Source: Shinella sp. H4-D48 (GTDB taxonomy: Bacteria; Pseudomonadota; Alphaproteobacteria; Rhizobiales; Rhizobiaceae). From it: a stretch of 64,000 nucleotides of DNA. Below the pieces are notes generated by a model, which made no database searches, was not told the DNA's origin, and was given only the letters and a program-made list of their open reading frames with translations. Where the stretch lies: the NCBI RefSeq assembly GCF_022637395.1, contig NZ_CP093337.1:62001-126000 (forward strand), in the 5' to 3' direction. Below, piece after piece: positions 54,541-63,754 of the stretch. Position numbers and translations under genes: made by a program. The stretch's first letter is position 1. Each line of letters begins with the position of its first letter.

Positions 54541-54830
54541 TGGGGCATTGCCGGATGTGGGCCGGTTGTCGGTCCGCGCCCGCAGCGACATCGACACGGA
54601 CGCACTTGGCCGCATTCTCGATTGTGTGCTGGCTCGGTATGATCCTGGTTTTTGCTGCTGTGAAGGTCTGCTGGTGACCGGCTACACGGGCAGGCGCAAG
54701 GGTTTCCCCCGGAATTTTTTTGGACGCATGACCGCGAACGGCCCATCATGAGCATTGGGGCCATCGCACCCGCTCAGAAACTGAAAATGGCCGCGTGAAT
54801 TACGGCTGAAACTCGTTAAAACGGGAAGGA
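54541..54830 (+). pseudogene. Second IS3-type tail remnant plus unassigned sequence
   Basis: At 54729-54797 a second, diverged copy of the same transposase tail appears (RERPIMSIGAIAPAQKLKMAA, stop), followed by a related end sequence. Between the two tails about 190 bases do not match a family I recognise. Two related IS elements, each now reduced to a stub, seem to have landed here. No intact gene lies between 53,878 and 54,948. Confidence 0.55.
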
Positions 54831-54948
54831 TCACCGTACTTGACAATCATGTTGTGAGCAGTCGATAGCAAGGCGACTGCAGGCCACGACGGGCAGATGA
54901 ACACATCAAGTAGCTTTACGAGTCCGTTTAGGCGAAGGGAGATCGGCG

Positions 54949-56022
54949 TTGTCTAAAAGAGTGCTTCATGCAGCCTATCAAAGATATTTTTCTCCCGGCA
55001 TTTCCGCTCAAATGTATCAGGAGCAGCAAGCCGCTGACGAACTTGGTATTGTTTGGCATAGTCGCCTCTTTACTTCCGAGAGCCATGTCTCAACCGATGT
55101 AGTGTGCCGAGATCTAAGTTCTGATGGAGCAGCCAAAAGCGATTTCTATAGCTGGTTAACGCGAATGTCGGAGGACTATGATATTGTTCTCCTTCGGCAC
55201 TTGCCTGCGGACTATGGAGAATTTTGCTTCCTCAAAAGATCAAAGATCCCCGTACTTCTTATGCACCACACATTGGAAGTCCCAGAACTGATTGGGTCGC
55301 TAAATGTGAAGTCCTTGGCAAAGGCTGCAATAGAAGCGGTAGTCGCGCCGCAGTGTATTCGGCAGGCGTACGGAATTGTATCTGTAACTGAAGAGATAGC
55401 GCAGTATCAGATTCAGCGTTCCGGATTTCCTATGAATAAGTCTATCGTATACCCGAACGGGATTAGGATGGACGGTTCAATAGCGCATGAGGATGGTCGT
55501 ACAGGAGCTGTGCCTCGGTTGATATTTGTTTCGTCATACTTCCACCCTTGGCAAGGTCTTGATAGAGTTATCTACTCTGCTAGGTCGTTTGAAGAGGACT
55601 TTGTTGTAGATGTCGTGGGTGATGTTCATGACAATGATGCGCGCGCCGCGTTTGGGGATGCCCGGTTTGTTTTTCACGGTGCGCTCGATAACAAGCGTGT
55701 TGCAGCGATGCTATCGAAGAGCTGGCTGGCACTCTCTTCATTTGCTTTAGATCGGAAGAACATGAAGCAGGCGTGCACTTTGAAAGTTCGGCAATATTTG
55801 AGCCATGGGGTTCCTGTCTATGCAACGCATCTAGACGTCTTCCCGCGGAGCTTTCCTTATTTTAAAGTGGGCAGCTGCAACTTGAGTGATATGGTCGATT
55901 TTGCAAAAAATATGAGATTCGTTTCGCGAGAGGATGTGAGGAAAACGTCGCGGCCATATATCGACAAGACGATCTTGCTGCGTGGCTGCTATGAGCGCCT
56001 AATGGCTTTGGACGGCCTGTGA
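54949..56022 (+). CDS. Glycosyltransferase (GT-B fold, GT4-like)
   Basis: A 357-residue protein starting at TTG with GGGAG about eight bases upstream: (M)SKRVLHAAYQRYFSPGISAQMYQEQQAA. RLIFVSSYFHPWQGLDRVIYSA is the start of the C-terminal donor domain, and KQACTLKVRQYLSHGVPVYAT replaces the usual E-x7-E region. The acceptor domain has VLLRHLPADYGEFCFLK and LLMHHTLEVPELIG. The donor sugar is unknown. It starts a new run of genes after the IS remnants (this gene, then wzy, then a GT4). Confidence 0.78.
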   Translation: MSKRVLHAAYQRYFSPGISAQMYQEQQAADELGIVWHSRLFTSESHVSTDVVCRDLSSDGAAKSDFYSWLTRMSEDYDIVLLRHLPADYGEFCFLKRSKIPVLLMHHTLEVPELIGSLNVKSLAKAAIEAVVAPQCIRQAYGIVSVTEEIAQYQIQRSGFPMNKSIVYPNGIRMDGSIAHEDGRTGAVPRLIFVSSYFHPWQGLDRVIYSARSFEEDFVVDVVGDVHDNDARAAFGDARFVFHGALDNKRVAAMLSKSWLALSSFALDRKNMKQACTLKVRQYLSHGVPVYATHLDVFPRSFPYFKVGSCNLSDMVDFAKNMRFVSREDVRKTSRPYIDKTILLRGCYERLMALDGL

Positions 56023-56044
56023 ACGGCGATCAGGGAGCTGTTCG

Positions 56045-57130
56045 ATGACTGGTTGGGCCTACTGGCTGATGTTGATCGCCGCTGCTGCGCTGGTTCCCAT
56101 CGACCGCACCGCGTATGTGAAGCTTGGTCTCCCAGTTTTTGCGCTGATAGCAATCGTGCTTATAGGACTGCGACGAGATGTTGGTGGGGACTGGGACGTC
56201 TACATTGCTTGGCTCGATGCGGCAGTTGGTGCACCAATCACTGATTTTAGGACAGATCTTGGATATTCCTTACTTAATTGGGTGGGGGCAAATTTGGGAG
56301 GTGGCATATATCTGGTCAACACGGTATGTGCGGCGATTGCTGTGGGTTGCCTTGTTGTGTTCTCTGCACATCAGAACCGGCCTGGATTGGCGCTAGTTGC
56401 GGCAGTGCCCTATCTGATGGTCGTAGTGTATACGGGTTATACTCGGCAAAGTGTCGCCATCGGTTTGGGCATGCTGGCAATTATAGCTGCACAAAAGCAG
56501 TCGACTATCCCGTTCGTTGTGTTGGTCACCATAGCCGCCCTTTTCCATAAGTCGGCGGTTGTCCTGTTTGTATTCGCGCCAGCGATTTATAGGTTTCCAC
56601 TGGGCCCCGATTCTTTCTTTAAGGCTGGGGGGATGACCGTCTATGCTATCTGCCTAACGTTTCTTCTGTTTGTCAATTCTTTCGGAAATTTGCTCGGCGA
56701 TTATGTACTTGCTGCGCAAGCCGGGGCCTCGTCAGAGAACTTTGCTGATAATCAGAAGTGGGCTTCTACTGGTGCGGTATTTCGCCTGCTTCAACTCTCT
56801 TTGTTTGGGGCTATTGTAGTTATCTTTTGGAAGAGACTGGGGCGACAAGGTGAGGAGCCGGGGGTCTGGGGTATCGCGGCGGCAGCCGTTTTGACATTGT
56901 TAGTTCTCTCCTTTAGTCGATCGACGATCGCTGATCGGATTGGCCTCTATTTCATCCCATTGAGCATGTATGTTTACAGCGTAGCTCCAGGGTTACTTGG
57001 GCCAAAACTGGAAAAATTTGCTGCTGTAGGCTTATTCCTTGTAAGTGCGGGGTCATTGTGGGTATGGCTCGGTTACGGCACCCATAGTCGTTACTGGGTT
57101 CCTTACAACTGGGCTCTGCTACAACAATGA
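56045..57130 (+). CDS. wzy: EpsG/Wzy-like polysaccharide polymerase
   Basis: A 361-residue membrane protein with about ten hydrophobic segments and the EpsG-family pattern IGLRRDVGGDWDVYIAWLDAA near residue 40, followed by DLGYSLLNWVGANLGGG, YTGYTRQSVAIGLGMLAI and LFHKSAVVLFVFAPAI. It would polymerise flipped repeat units on the periplasmic side. It overlaps the next glycosyltransferase gene by four bases. No Wzz-type length regulator is found in the window. Confidence 0.85.
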   Translation: MTGWAYWLMLIAAAALVPIDRTAYVKLGLPVFALIAIVLIGLRRDVGGDWDVYIAWLDAAVGAPITDFRTDLGYSLLNWVGANLGGGIYLVNTVCAAIAVGCLVVFSAHQNRPGLALVAAVPYLMVVVYTGYTRQSVAIGLGMLAIIAAQKQSTIPFVVLVTIAALFHKSAVVLFVFAPAIYRFPLGPDSFFKAGGMTVYAICLTFLLFVNSFGNLLGDYVLAAQAGASSENFADNQKWASTGAVFRLLQLSLFGAIVVIFWKRLGRQGEEPGVWGIAAAAVLTLLVLSFSRSTIADRIGLYFIPLSMYVYSVAPGLLGPKLEKFAAVGLFLVSAGSLWVWLGYGTHSRYWVPYNWALLQQ

Positions 57131-58278
57131 CTTTTAAAGTGCTGCATGTCATAACTGGTCTTGATGATGGTGGCGCTGAGGCCGTGCTTTTTCGTCTTGT
57201 CTCTGCGGTGCCGGACAAAACCGAGCATGTCGTCGTGTCGCTTACCGATGCCGGCAAGTATGGGGCGTTGTTAGAAGCGCAAGGTACCCGAGTTTTATGT
57301 CTTGGTATGCAAAGGGGCCGCGCTAGTATCGGCGCCCTGCGCCAACTGGTAGCTTTCATGCGAAAGGAGCAACCTGATGTGGTTCAAACGTGGATGTATC
57401 ACGCCAATTTTTTAGGCGGCATTTGCGCGAAGGTGGCAAGGCTTCCAACCGTTGTATGGGGTATTCATCATACTCATCTAGTTCCCGGCATGGCGAGTCG
57501 TAGCACGCGGGCAATAGATTGGCTGTGCGCCCGTATATCGAACTTTGTCCCCACGAAAATCATCGCTTGCGCAAAGGCAGCTGAGGACGTCCATGTGGGG
57601 AAGGGCTATGACCAACGAAAAGTCAAAGTCGTAGCGAATGGTTACGACATAAACAGATGGTGCCGATCAGAAGACGCAAGGCAAGATATAAGGACGGAGC
57701 TCGGGATACCTGATAGTTGCCCTCTAATTGGTTTTGTCGCACGCTGGGACCCGCTTAAGGATCACTCTAATCTCGTTTCAGCAATCGCCTTGGTTCGCCA
57801 TAATCGCGCGGATTTGCGCGTTATGTTAGTAGGGAAGGGGTGTATACCCGAGAACAGTGAACTTGTGTCACTTCTAGAGCGAGCTGGGATCGCCAAAAGT
57901 GTCTGTTTGCTTGGCGCTCGCAGTGACGTTCCCAGGTTGATGTGTGCACTTGATCTTCATGTCCTGTCGTCGCGGAGCGAGGCGTTTCCGAACGTGGTTG
58001 CCGAAGCTATGGCATGTGAAACGCCATGTGTCGTCACCGCAGTTGGTGACGCGTCAGAGATCGTTGGCGCCACTGGCTGGTGCGTGCCTGTCGAGAATTC
58101 GCAGTTGTTGGCCGCTGCGATCGTCGATGCCTTGGAGGAATGGTCAAGTCGGCCAAGCTTGTGGTCGGAGCGCCGTCGGCAAGCAAGACAACGGATTGTG
58201 TCCCAATTTTCAATTGAAGCTATGGTCCAAGGCTATCAGGACGTTTGGGATGAATGTGGATCTTTAGCACGCAGCTAG
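57127..58278 (+). CDS. Glycosyltransferase family 4
   Basis: A 383-residue GT-B enzyme. The N-terminus VLHVITGLDDGGAEAVLFRLVSAV contains the G-GGAE loop. PTVVWGIHHTHLVPG and VVANGYDINRWCRSEDAR sit in the middle. The donor domain has IGFVARWDPLKDHSNLVSAI and DLHVLSSRSEAFPNVVAEAMACETPCVVTAVGDASEIV with the E-x7-E pair. The donor is unknown; amino-sugar GT4 enzymes share this pattern. It overlaps wzy and ends 47 bases before the convergent galE. Confidence 0.9.
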   Translation: MTFKVLHVITGLDDGGAEAVLFRLVSAVPDKTEHVVVSLTDAGKYGALLEAQGTRVLCLGMQRGRASIGALRQLVAFMRKEQPDVVQTWMYHANFLGGICAKVARLPTVVWGIHHTHLVPGMASRSTRAIDWLCARISNFVPTKIIACAKAAEDVHVGKGYDQRKVKVVANGYDINRWCRSEDARQDIRTELGIPDSCPLIGFVARWDPLKDHSNLVSAIALVRHNRADLRVMLVGKGCIPENSELVSLLERAGIAKSVCLLGARSDVPRLMCALDLHVLSSRSEAFPNVVAEAMACETPCVVTAVGDASEIVGATGWCVPVENSQLLAAAIVDALEEWSSRPSLWSERRRQARQRIVSQFSIEAMVQGYQDVWDECGSLARS

Positions 58279-58325
58279 CCTCTAAGATTATTGTATCTGG
58301 CGGCATGGCTTCATTATGAGTGCTA

Positions 58326-59339
58326 TCAGCCGCGATTGGAGGAATTTGTATAGAACCTCCACGAACTCTCACACATATCTTTAAGCGAGCGTTTCGCCTG
58401 CCATCCGAGAACAGTGTCCGCTTTCAACGCATCAGCGTAGCAAGCACCCACATCACCCGGTCGTCTGGTCATGATTTCTACAGGAATAGCTTGGCCGGAT
58501 GCAACTTTGTACGCTTCGACCATTTCAAGCACACTGTATCCTGCGCCTGTACCGAGGTTGAAGATCTCAAAGCCTTTTTCCTTGCCGATGTACTCCAGCG
58601 CCTTTCGGTGCCCTTCCGCTAAATCCATTACATGGATGAAGTCTCGGACTCCAGTGCCATCGGGCGTATCGTAGTCGTCTCCAAATACTTGAAGTCTGTC
58701 ACGAGAATTCAGCGCCACTTCCGATATAATCGGCATGAGATTGTTCGGACGAGAGGTTGGGCGTTCGCCGAGTAGACCGCTCTCGTGAGCCCCAGTAGGA
58801 TTAAAATAGCGCAGAGAAATGATCGACCAATTTGTAGAACTGACTGCCAGGTCTGATAGGATTCGCTCAGCGTGTAGCTTACTCCGCCCGTACGGGTTAA
58901 CTGGTCCGGTAGGGTGGAGCTCGTCGATCGGCAAATACGCAGGGACGCCATAGACTGTCGCGCTACTACTGAACACAAGGTTAAAGACTTGCGCATGCAA
59001 CATAGCATCCAGAAGCGACAGCGTGCCTAACACGTTTGTGGAGTAGTAATTAAGCGGTTCTTCTATCGATTCCGCTACCGCCTTCAGCCCAGCGAAATGC
59101 ATTACCGCATTGATCTTGAGCCTGCTTAGCGTGTCGGACAGAAGCGCTGTATCCCTGATGTCGCCTTGAATGAACTCGCATTTTCTGTTTGAGATCAGTT
59201 CTATCTGGTCAACCACTGCGGCGGAACTGTTCTGCAGGTTGTCGTATAGAACAACATCATATCCCCTTGTCGAAAGTTCGACTGCTGCGTGGCTACCGAT
59301 GTAACCAGTCCCGCCCGTTAGGAGAATCTTTTTGTTCAT
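58326..59339 (-). CDS. galE: UDP-glucose 4-epimerase
   Basis: A 337-residue SDR epimerase interconverting UDP-Glc and UDP-Gal (some members also UDP-GlcNAc/GalNAc). ILLTGGTGYIGSHAAVELSTRG is the NAD loop, and the catalytic YxxxK is in GPVNPYGRSKLHAERIL. VFSSSATVYGVPAYLPIDE and FNLGTGAGYSVLEMV are also typical. It probably supplies a galactose-type sugar for the repeat unit. It lies alone on the minus strand within the locus. Confidence 0.93.
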   Translation of the reverse strand: MNKKILLTGGTGYIGSHAAVELSTRGYDVVLYDNLQNSSAAVVDQIELISNRKCEFIQGDIRDTALLSDTLSRLKINAVMHFAGLKAVAESIEEPLNYYSTNVLGTLSLLDAMLHAQVFNLVFSSSATVYGVPAYLPIDELHPTGPVNPYGRSKLHAERILSDLAVSSTNWSIISLRYFNPTGAHESGLLGERPTSRPNNLMPIISEVALNSRDRLQVFGDDYDTPDGTGVRDFIHVMDLAEGHRKALEYIGKEKGFEIFNLGTGAGYSVLEMVEAYKVASGQAIPVEIMTRRPGDVGACYADALKADTVLGWQAKRSLKDMCESSWRFYTNSSNRG

Positions 59340-59426
59340 TGATGCCTCGTCTATCTCTCACTTGAGCTTGTTCTTTGGCTCATCAGCCATTTGATCGTGG
59401 TTCGAACCACAGACCATTCAGTCCTA

Positions 59427-60770
59427 TTACCTCCGATCATCGTCCGGAAGTGGTTGTGTCCTGACGGTCTGTGGGCGGATCAGTAGAGCAAAAACTACTC
59501 CCCCCATGAAGATGAAGAACGACTCTCCCAGAGCGAGGCGATTATTGGAATTCGTTGCAACAGTGCAAAAGAAAAAGAAGTTCATGCAATAAATGAAGCC
59601 TGTGAGGCTAGTAGATAGGTGGCCCTTTTTATGTGCATCGTTCACGATCTTGATCCCTGCGAACACGAAGACTGCGAGCATCGTCATCCCTAACAGTCCA
59701 TGGCGTACGATAATCTCTAGGTAGCCGTTATGGATTATCGTGTGAGGAACGTCGCCATAAGTTGTATGTTTCCACTTGGTTAACCACACATTTCCCGACC
59801 CGATCCAGGGGGAACTCTGGTAGACCTCGATCGCGTTGGAAATCAGCTTCAGACGCTCGCCCATCGAGGAAGGCGTCGCCGGATCATCAATCAGTCTTTG
59901 AAGCGCTATAGATGCGGAACGCTCTGATATCGCTACTCTAAAGAGTTCAGCAATGGCATCGATTGTAGGTCCCGCCACCTTTTGCACGTAGGGATACGCA
60001 AATATGGTGGCGAAGCCGGCCGTGACGGTTGCGGTGGCGAGCGAGAATACGCGCCATCTACCGCTATAAAAAAGCAGGCATAGTAGGCCGCTAAAAACCG
60101 TGGTAGCTGCAAGCGCCAGCCAAACGCCTTTCGATTGGGACCCGAGTACGCCTAAGAGGCCCAGCACTGCGGTCGCTACACCAAGCCCTATGGTGAGCCA
60201 CATCGAACGACCCCGGAGCTTCTGGACTTCGACACTGTATAGCGCCCAAAACACCGAGCACAAAAAAATCATCCCACTGCCAACGCCGGCATGTATCGGG
60301 TTGTTGTGCCATAGTGGTGCTGCACGCGCACCTGATAGCAAAGTCTCGAAATCAAGTGTCACAATTAGGCTGAATAAGCCGGCGACAATCAAAGCTGTGG
60401 CCGCCGCATAAATGACATTTCGAGTTGCGTGAAGAGCGATGCCGACGAGAGGAAAAAATATAGGGAAGACATAGAGCCACTCCGACGTTCCTCTTTCATC
60501 ATGTCCCAGGATTCCATAGATAAAACGCACGAACACGTAAGCTGCCCAGATGTAGCACAGTATCACCAGCCAGTGGGCCGAGATGCTTTTTGCTCTCTCC
60601 CTGAACGCGGTTCCAGCTAGTGCTACAAAGAAAAGTGTCGCGTATCGATAGGAATCGCTTTCCACAATCATGGCCGAAGCCATCGCTAACCATGCTAGGC
60701 TTGAAAAGATACTGCTTTTTCCAGTCCAGTTTTGTGAAGACGGGGCTTTCTTCATGTCCTCACTTTGCAT
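59427..60770 (-). CDS. O-antigen ligase family protein (WaaL-like)
   Basis: A membrane protein of about 447 residues with roughly eleven hydrophobic segments and a Wzy_C-type periplasmic loop. The loop has PSSMGERLKLISNAIEVYQSSPWIGSGNVWLTKWKH and PHTIIHNGYLEIIVRHGLLGM, with the conserved histidine and the R/G pattern of O-antigen ligases. It would join polymerised glycan to lipid A-core. As a second Wzy_C-type protein besides the EpsG polymerase, ligase is the better call. The start is uncertain: 60821, 60770 or 60755. Confidence 0.82.
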   Translation of the reverse strand: MQSEDMKKAPSSQNWTGKSSIFSSLAWLAMASAMIVESDSYRYATLFFVALAGTAFRERAKSISAHWLVILCYIWAAYVFVRFIYGILGHDERGTSEWLYVFPIFFPLVGIALHATRNVIYAAATALIVAGLFSLIVTLDFETLLSGARAAPLWHNNPIHAGVGSGMIFLCSVFWALYSVEVQKLRGRSMWLTIGLGVATAVLGLLGVLGSQSKGVWLALAATTVFSGLLCLLFYSGRWRVFSLATATVTAGFATIFAYPYVQKVAGPTIDAIAELFRVAISERSASIALQRLIDDPATPSSMGERLKLISNAIEVYQSSPWIGSGNVWLTKWKHTTYGDVPHTIIHNGYLEIIVRHGLLGMTMLAVFVFAGIKIVNDAHKKGHLSTSLTGFIYCMNFFFFCTVATNSNNRLALGESFFIFMGGVVFALLIRPQTVRTQPLPDDDRR

Positions 60771-60821
60771 CGACACTAGTCGCTCGGTTCTCGGCCCACG
60801 ATACGCGCACGTTTGCTTCAT

Positions 60822-61048
60822 GCGCGAGATCTTAAGCCCGCTGTTTGTATGATCGGTTCTAATACATGCTCCTCGACGGGATACAAGCTTTTCGCGATCC
60901 GAGCAGCTGCAGATGAACCCCGTTTTTGGGGGAGTGTTGCTGCTGATGAGCTATTGGAAGCCGGTCGCTGTTGACATTCTCGTCTTGATTGTCAAAACGG
61001 CCATGTCTGGTGCAGAACCGAGAGTTTGAGCGGCCGCCGTGAACAGGT
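60822..61048. other. Divergent intergenic region between waaL-like and the sugar transferase gene
   Basis: About 230 bases that must contain both promoters. There is no convincing gene and no clear promoter pair that I can defend. Confidence 0.3.
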
Positions 61049-61054
61049 TTGAAA

Positions 61055-62374
61055 ATGGCAATGCGGGTAAATAAACGGCGGCCAAGGTCCTTGAAGGAAA
61101 CGCCAGCGAGAGACTTATCGTACGTTACCGCTCAGGGCGCACGGATACGGAAGCATCAATACCTCCGAGAGTTGCGAACCATTTTGCCTCCGTTGTTGCT
61201 CGCTGTTTCTCTTCAGTCTGCCATCTATGCGGGCGTTATGATCAGTAACGGACGTGACGATTGGAACAACATCACATCGGCATTAGCCGTTCTGGCGTTT
61301 GTGCCCTTAGCAGCCTGCGCTATGTTTTCTGGCTTCAAAAGGCATTCCGCTCCCGTCATATCCGGCGCAATCGTGGTGACGGCGTTATTCTGCGTTGCAA
61401 TAAGTATTCTCGCTGGGCTTCGAATTTCGCTAAGCTTCCAGGCGCTGCTTCTATGTTACCCAGTACTTCTGTTTGCTCTCATCTATGCAAATTTGCGGCT
61501 TCACCGCGCCGTCAACGCACGGGTCGCGCTCCTCTCTTCCGCAAGATTAGCGATGATACAGGCTTACTTAGATAAGCTCAGAATTTTGCCGAACCCGGAG
61601 GCGAGTCTCGAGGACGTCGAGATCATACTGATTGATCCTGACGAGCACCACACGAGCGTTTGGTCATCATTCTTGGCACGGTGTTACCTTGGAGGTGTTG
61701 AGGTGATGCCTTGGACCCGTTATCTCGAAATTCGGCAGGGGCGTATCGAGGTCTCAAGCTTCGAAATCACTCACCTCAATTACACCCCCAGTCAGATACT
61801 CTACGCTCGCTGCAAGCGAGCCTTGGATGTATGTGCTGTACTGCTATCGTTGCCTCTCACGCTACCGCTTGCCGGTTTGGTGGCCGCCTATCTTTACGCG
61901 CTGGATAAAGGGCCGGTGCTTTTCGTCCAGGTAAGGCGCGGTTACGGCGGGCAGCGTTTCCGGATGTATAAGTTTAGGACTATGTATAAAGGTACCGGAG
62001 GCGGGTCAACCATTGCTGGTGATGCGCGCATCATGCCTGGCTGCAACATGTTGCGAAAGCTCCGTTTGGATGAGCTACCTCAACTTTTTAACATACTGAG
62101 GGGCGATATGAGCCTCATTGGACCTCGACCAGTAGCTGAGTATGTCGCCAAAGCCAGCGAGCGTGTCGAGCCCAAATACGCGCTCAGATCTCTGGTTCTG
62201 CCGGGGATTACAGGTTGGGCGCAGGTAACATCCGGCTATGCGTCGACTACGGAGGAAGAGATTGAAAAGCTCTCGTACGATCTTTACTATATCAAAAACC
62301 TATCGTTTGATCTGGATCTCATAGTCCTGTTCAAAACTATCAGGACCGTGGTGTTTGGGACGGGCGCCAGATAA
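61055..62374 (+). CDS. Polyprenyl-phosphate sugar-1-phosphate transferase (WbaP/WcaJ-like)
   Basis: Initiates repeat-unit synthesis by moving sugar-1-phosphate from a UDP-sugar to undecaprenyl phosphate. The 439-residue product has four N-terminal membrane segments (about residues 40-145), a linker, and a bacterial sugar transferase domain. That domain includes CKRALDVCAVLLSLPLTLPL with the re-entrant helix, VLFVQVRRGYGGQRFRMYKFRTMYK, LRLDELPQLFNILRGDMSLIGPRP with the catalytic aspartate-glutamate pair, and LPGITGWAQVTSGYAS. ATG 61055 has AGG upstream; TTG 61049 is an alternative. It lies at the right edge of the locus, just inside the IS. Confidence 0.9.
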   Translation: MAMRVNKRRPRSLKETPARDLSYVTAQGARIRKHQYLRELRTILPPLLLAVSLQSAIYAGVMISNGRDDWNNITSALAVLAFVPLAACAMFSGFKRHSAPVISGAIVVTALFCVAISILAGLRISLSFQALLLCYPVLLFALIYANLRLHRAVNARVALLSSARLAMIQAYLDKLRILPNPEASLEDVEIILIDPDEHHTSVWSSFLARCYLGGVEVMPWTRYLEIRQGRIEVSSFEITHLNYTPSQILYARCKRALDVCAVLLSLPLTLPLAGLVAAYLYALDKGPVLFVQVRRGYGGQRFRMYKFRTMYKGTGGGSTIAGDARIMPGCNMLRKLRLDELPQLFNILRGDMSLIGPRPVAEYVAKASERVEPKYALRSLVLPGITGWAQVTSGYASTTEEEIEKLSYDLYYIKNLSFDLDLIVLFKTIRTVVFGTGAR

Positions 62375-62389
62375 AGCAACCGCTCGTCA

Positions 62390-62513
62390 TCAGACCGCTG
62401 GATCAATTGGCTTCAAGCGTTCCAGAACTTCGGATGCCACAGTCTGCCATGTTCTGAGCGTAGGTTTTGCATCCATGATGCGGCATTTGATACGCTGACG
62501 GAAGTCCGCATCC
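62390..62513 (-). pseudogene. C-terminal fragment of a gene cut by the right IS copy, possibly a glycosyltransferase
   Basis: On the minus strand a 41-codon frame (DADFRQRIKCRIMDAKPTLR then TWQTVASEVLERLKPIDPAV and stop) begins at the IS boundary. Its composition and the D-x-x-FR ... TW-xVA-EVLERL pattern resemble the last helix of GT4 glycosyltransferases. The rest of the gene would lie beyond the IS and is not found there. The assignment is tentative. Confidence 0.4.
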
Positions 62514-62576
62514 TGGCCTGCTGCCGGTTTCTTGGACACCGAGTTAAGGTGTTTCCAATGAAACTGGAGCGCATGG

Positions 62577-62867
62577 ATGCAACGAAGGAAGTTCAGCCGC
62601 GAGTACAAGCTTGAGGCGGTGAGATTGGTTCGAGAGCGTGGGGTCGGCGTTGCGCAGGCATCTCGCGATCTGGATGTTCATGAGAATGTCCTGCGCAAGT
62701 GGGTCAGGGAATATGGTTCGGACCCCGCACAGGCTTTTCCTGGTCAGGGACAGATGAAGCCTGAGCAGCTTGAGATCGAGAGGCTTCGGAAAGAGGTGGC
62801 CAAGCTGAAGGCGGAGCGTGATATCTTAAAAAAGGCCGCCGCCTACTTTGCGAAGGACGTGATATGA
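62577..62867 (+). CDS. IS3-family transposase OrfA (right copy)
   Basis: The same 96-residue product as the left-copy OrfA, with HTH and leucine zipper, and the same slippery A-run before the orfB overlap. Confidence 0.92.
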   Translation: MQRRKFSREYKLEAVRLVRERGVGVAQASRDLDVHENVLRKWVREYGSDPAQAFPGQGQMKPEQLEIERLRKEVAKLKAERDILKKAAAYFAKDVI

Positions 62868-63724
62868 AGTTCGCGTTCATTGCAAAGCACCGTTCGATCT
62901 GGCCGGTGGCATGGCTCTGCGAAGCGCTGGGTGTATCGCGTTCCGGCTTTCACGCCTGGTTAAACCGGTCTCCGAGCCAGCATGCCCGGTATGATGAGGC
63001 TCTGCTCGACAAGATCAAGGACAGCTTCAAGGATAGCGACCGCACCTACGGCGCGCGGCGTGTCTGGCACGACCTCCTTGCCGAAGGTCTCTCCTGTGGT
63101 CTGCATCGTGTCGAGCGTCTCATGCGCGCCAATGCATTGAGAGCAAGACCGAGACGGCGAGGCTTGCCGAGAGACGACGGCGAGCGCCCGGTCATCATGC
63201 CGAATGTGCTAGACCGATAGTTCGCGGCAGCAAGACCGAACCAGAAGTGGGTGGCCGATTTTGCATATCTTTGGACGGCTGAGGGCTGGCTCTATGTGGC
63301 TGCCGTCATCGACCTGTTCTCGCGCCGTGTCGTTGGCTGGTCGATGAATGCCAACATGACGGCCCAGCTCGTCACAGATGCGCTGATCATGGCCATCTGG
63401 CGCAGAGGCAAGCCGGATGCGCTTCTCCACCATTCGGACCAGGGCAGCCAATACACGAGCGAGCAGTTCCAGCGTCTCATGGCTGATCATGGAATCACCT
63501 GCTCGATGAGCCGATCCGGCAATGTCTGGGACAATGCCGCGATGGAAAGCTTCTTCTCATCACTCAAAACGGAAAGGACAGCTCGCAACGTCTACAGGAC
63601 CAGGGACGATGCAAAGGCGGACGTGTTCGACTACATCGAGCGCTTCTACAACCCAAAGCGTCGCCATTCGACACTGGGCTATCTCAGCCCTATGGAATTT
63701 GAAAACAAGGTAGGATTAGCCTAA
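62864..63724 (+). pseudogene. IS3-family transposase OrfB interrupted by the same amber codon (right copy)
   Basis: A single 286-codon frame with TAG at codon 119 (63218-63220), exactly as in the left copy, and an intact DDE core beyond it. Sharing the same nonsense change shows that one copy was derived from the other after the mutation, or that the stop is tolerated by readthrough. Confidence 0.86.
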
Positions 63725-63754
63725 CTCGGTGTCCGAAAAACCGGCAGCAGGCCA

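Larger units (their letters stand above)
62514..63754 (+). mobile_element. IS3-family insertion sequence, right copy
   Basis: A 1241-bp direct repeat of the element at 31868-33108. Its reading frames are translation-identical, and I see no base difference. It has the same terminal repeats and is also followed by GGTCTTC. The two copies bracket the whole polysaccharide locus, as in a composite transposon, but the flanks show no matching target duplication. Confidence 0.93.

Noticed and set aside
54390-54764. A 124-codon minus-strand frame within the IS remnants
   Set aside because: It is antisense to the recognisable transposase tails.
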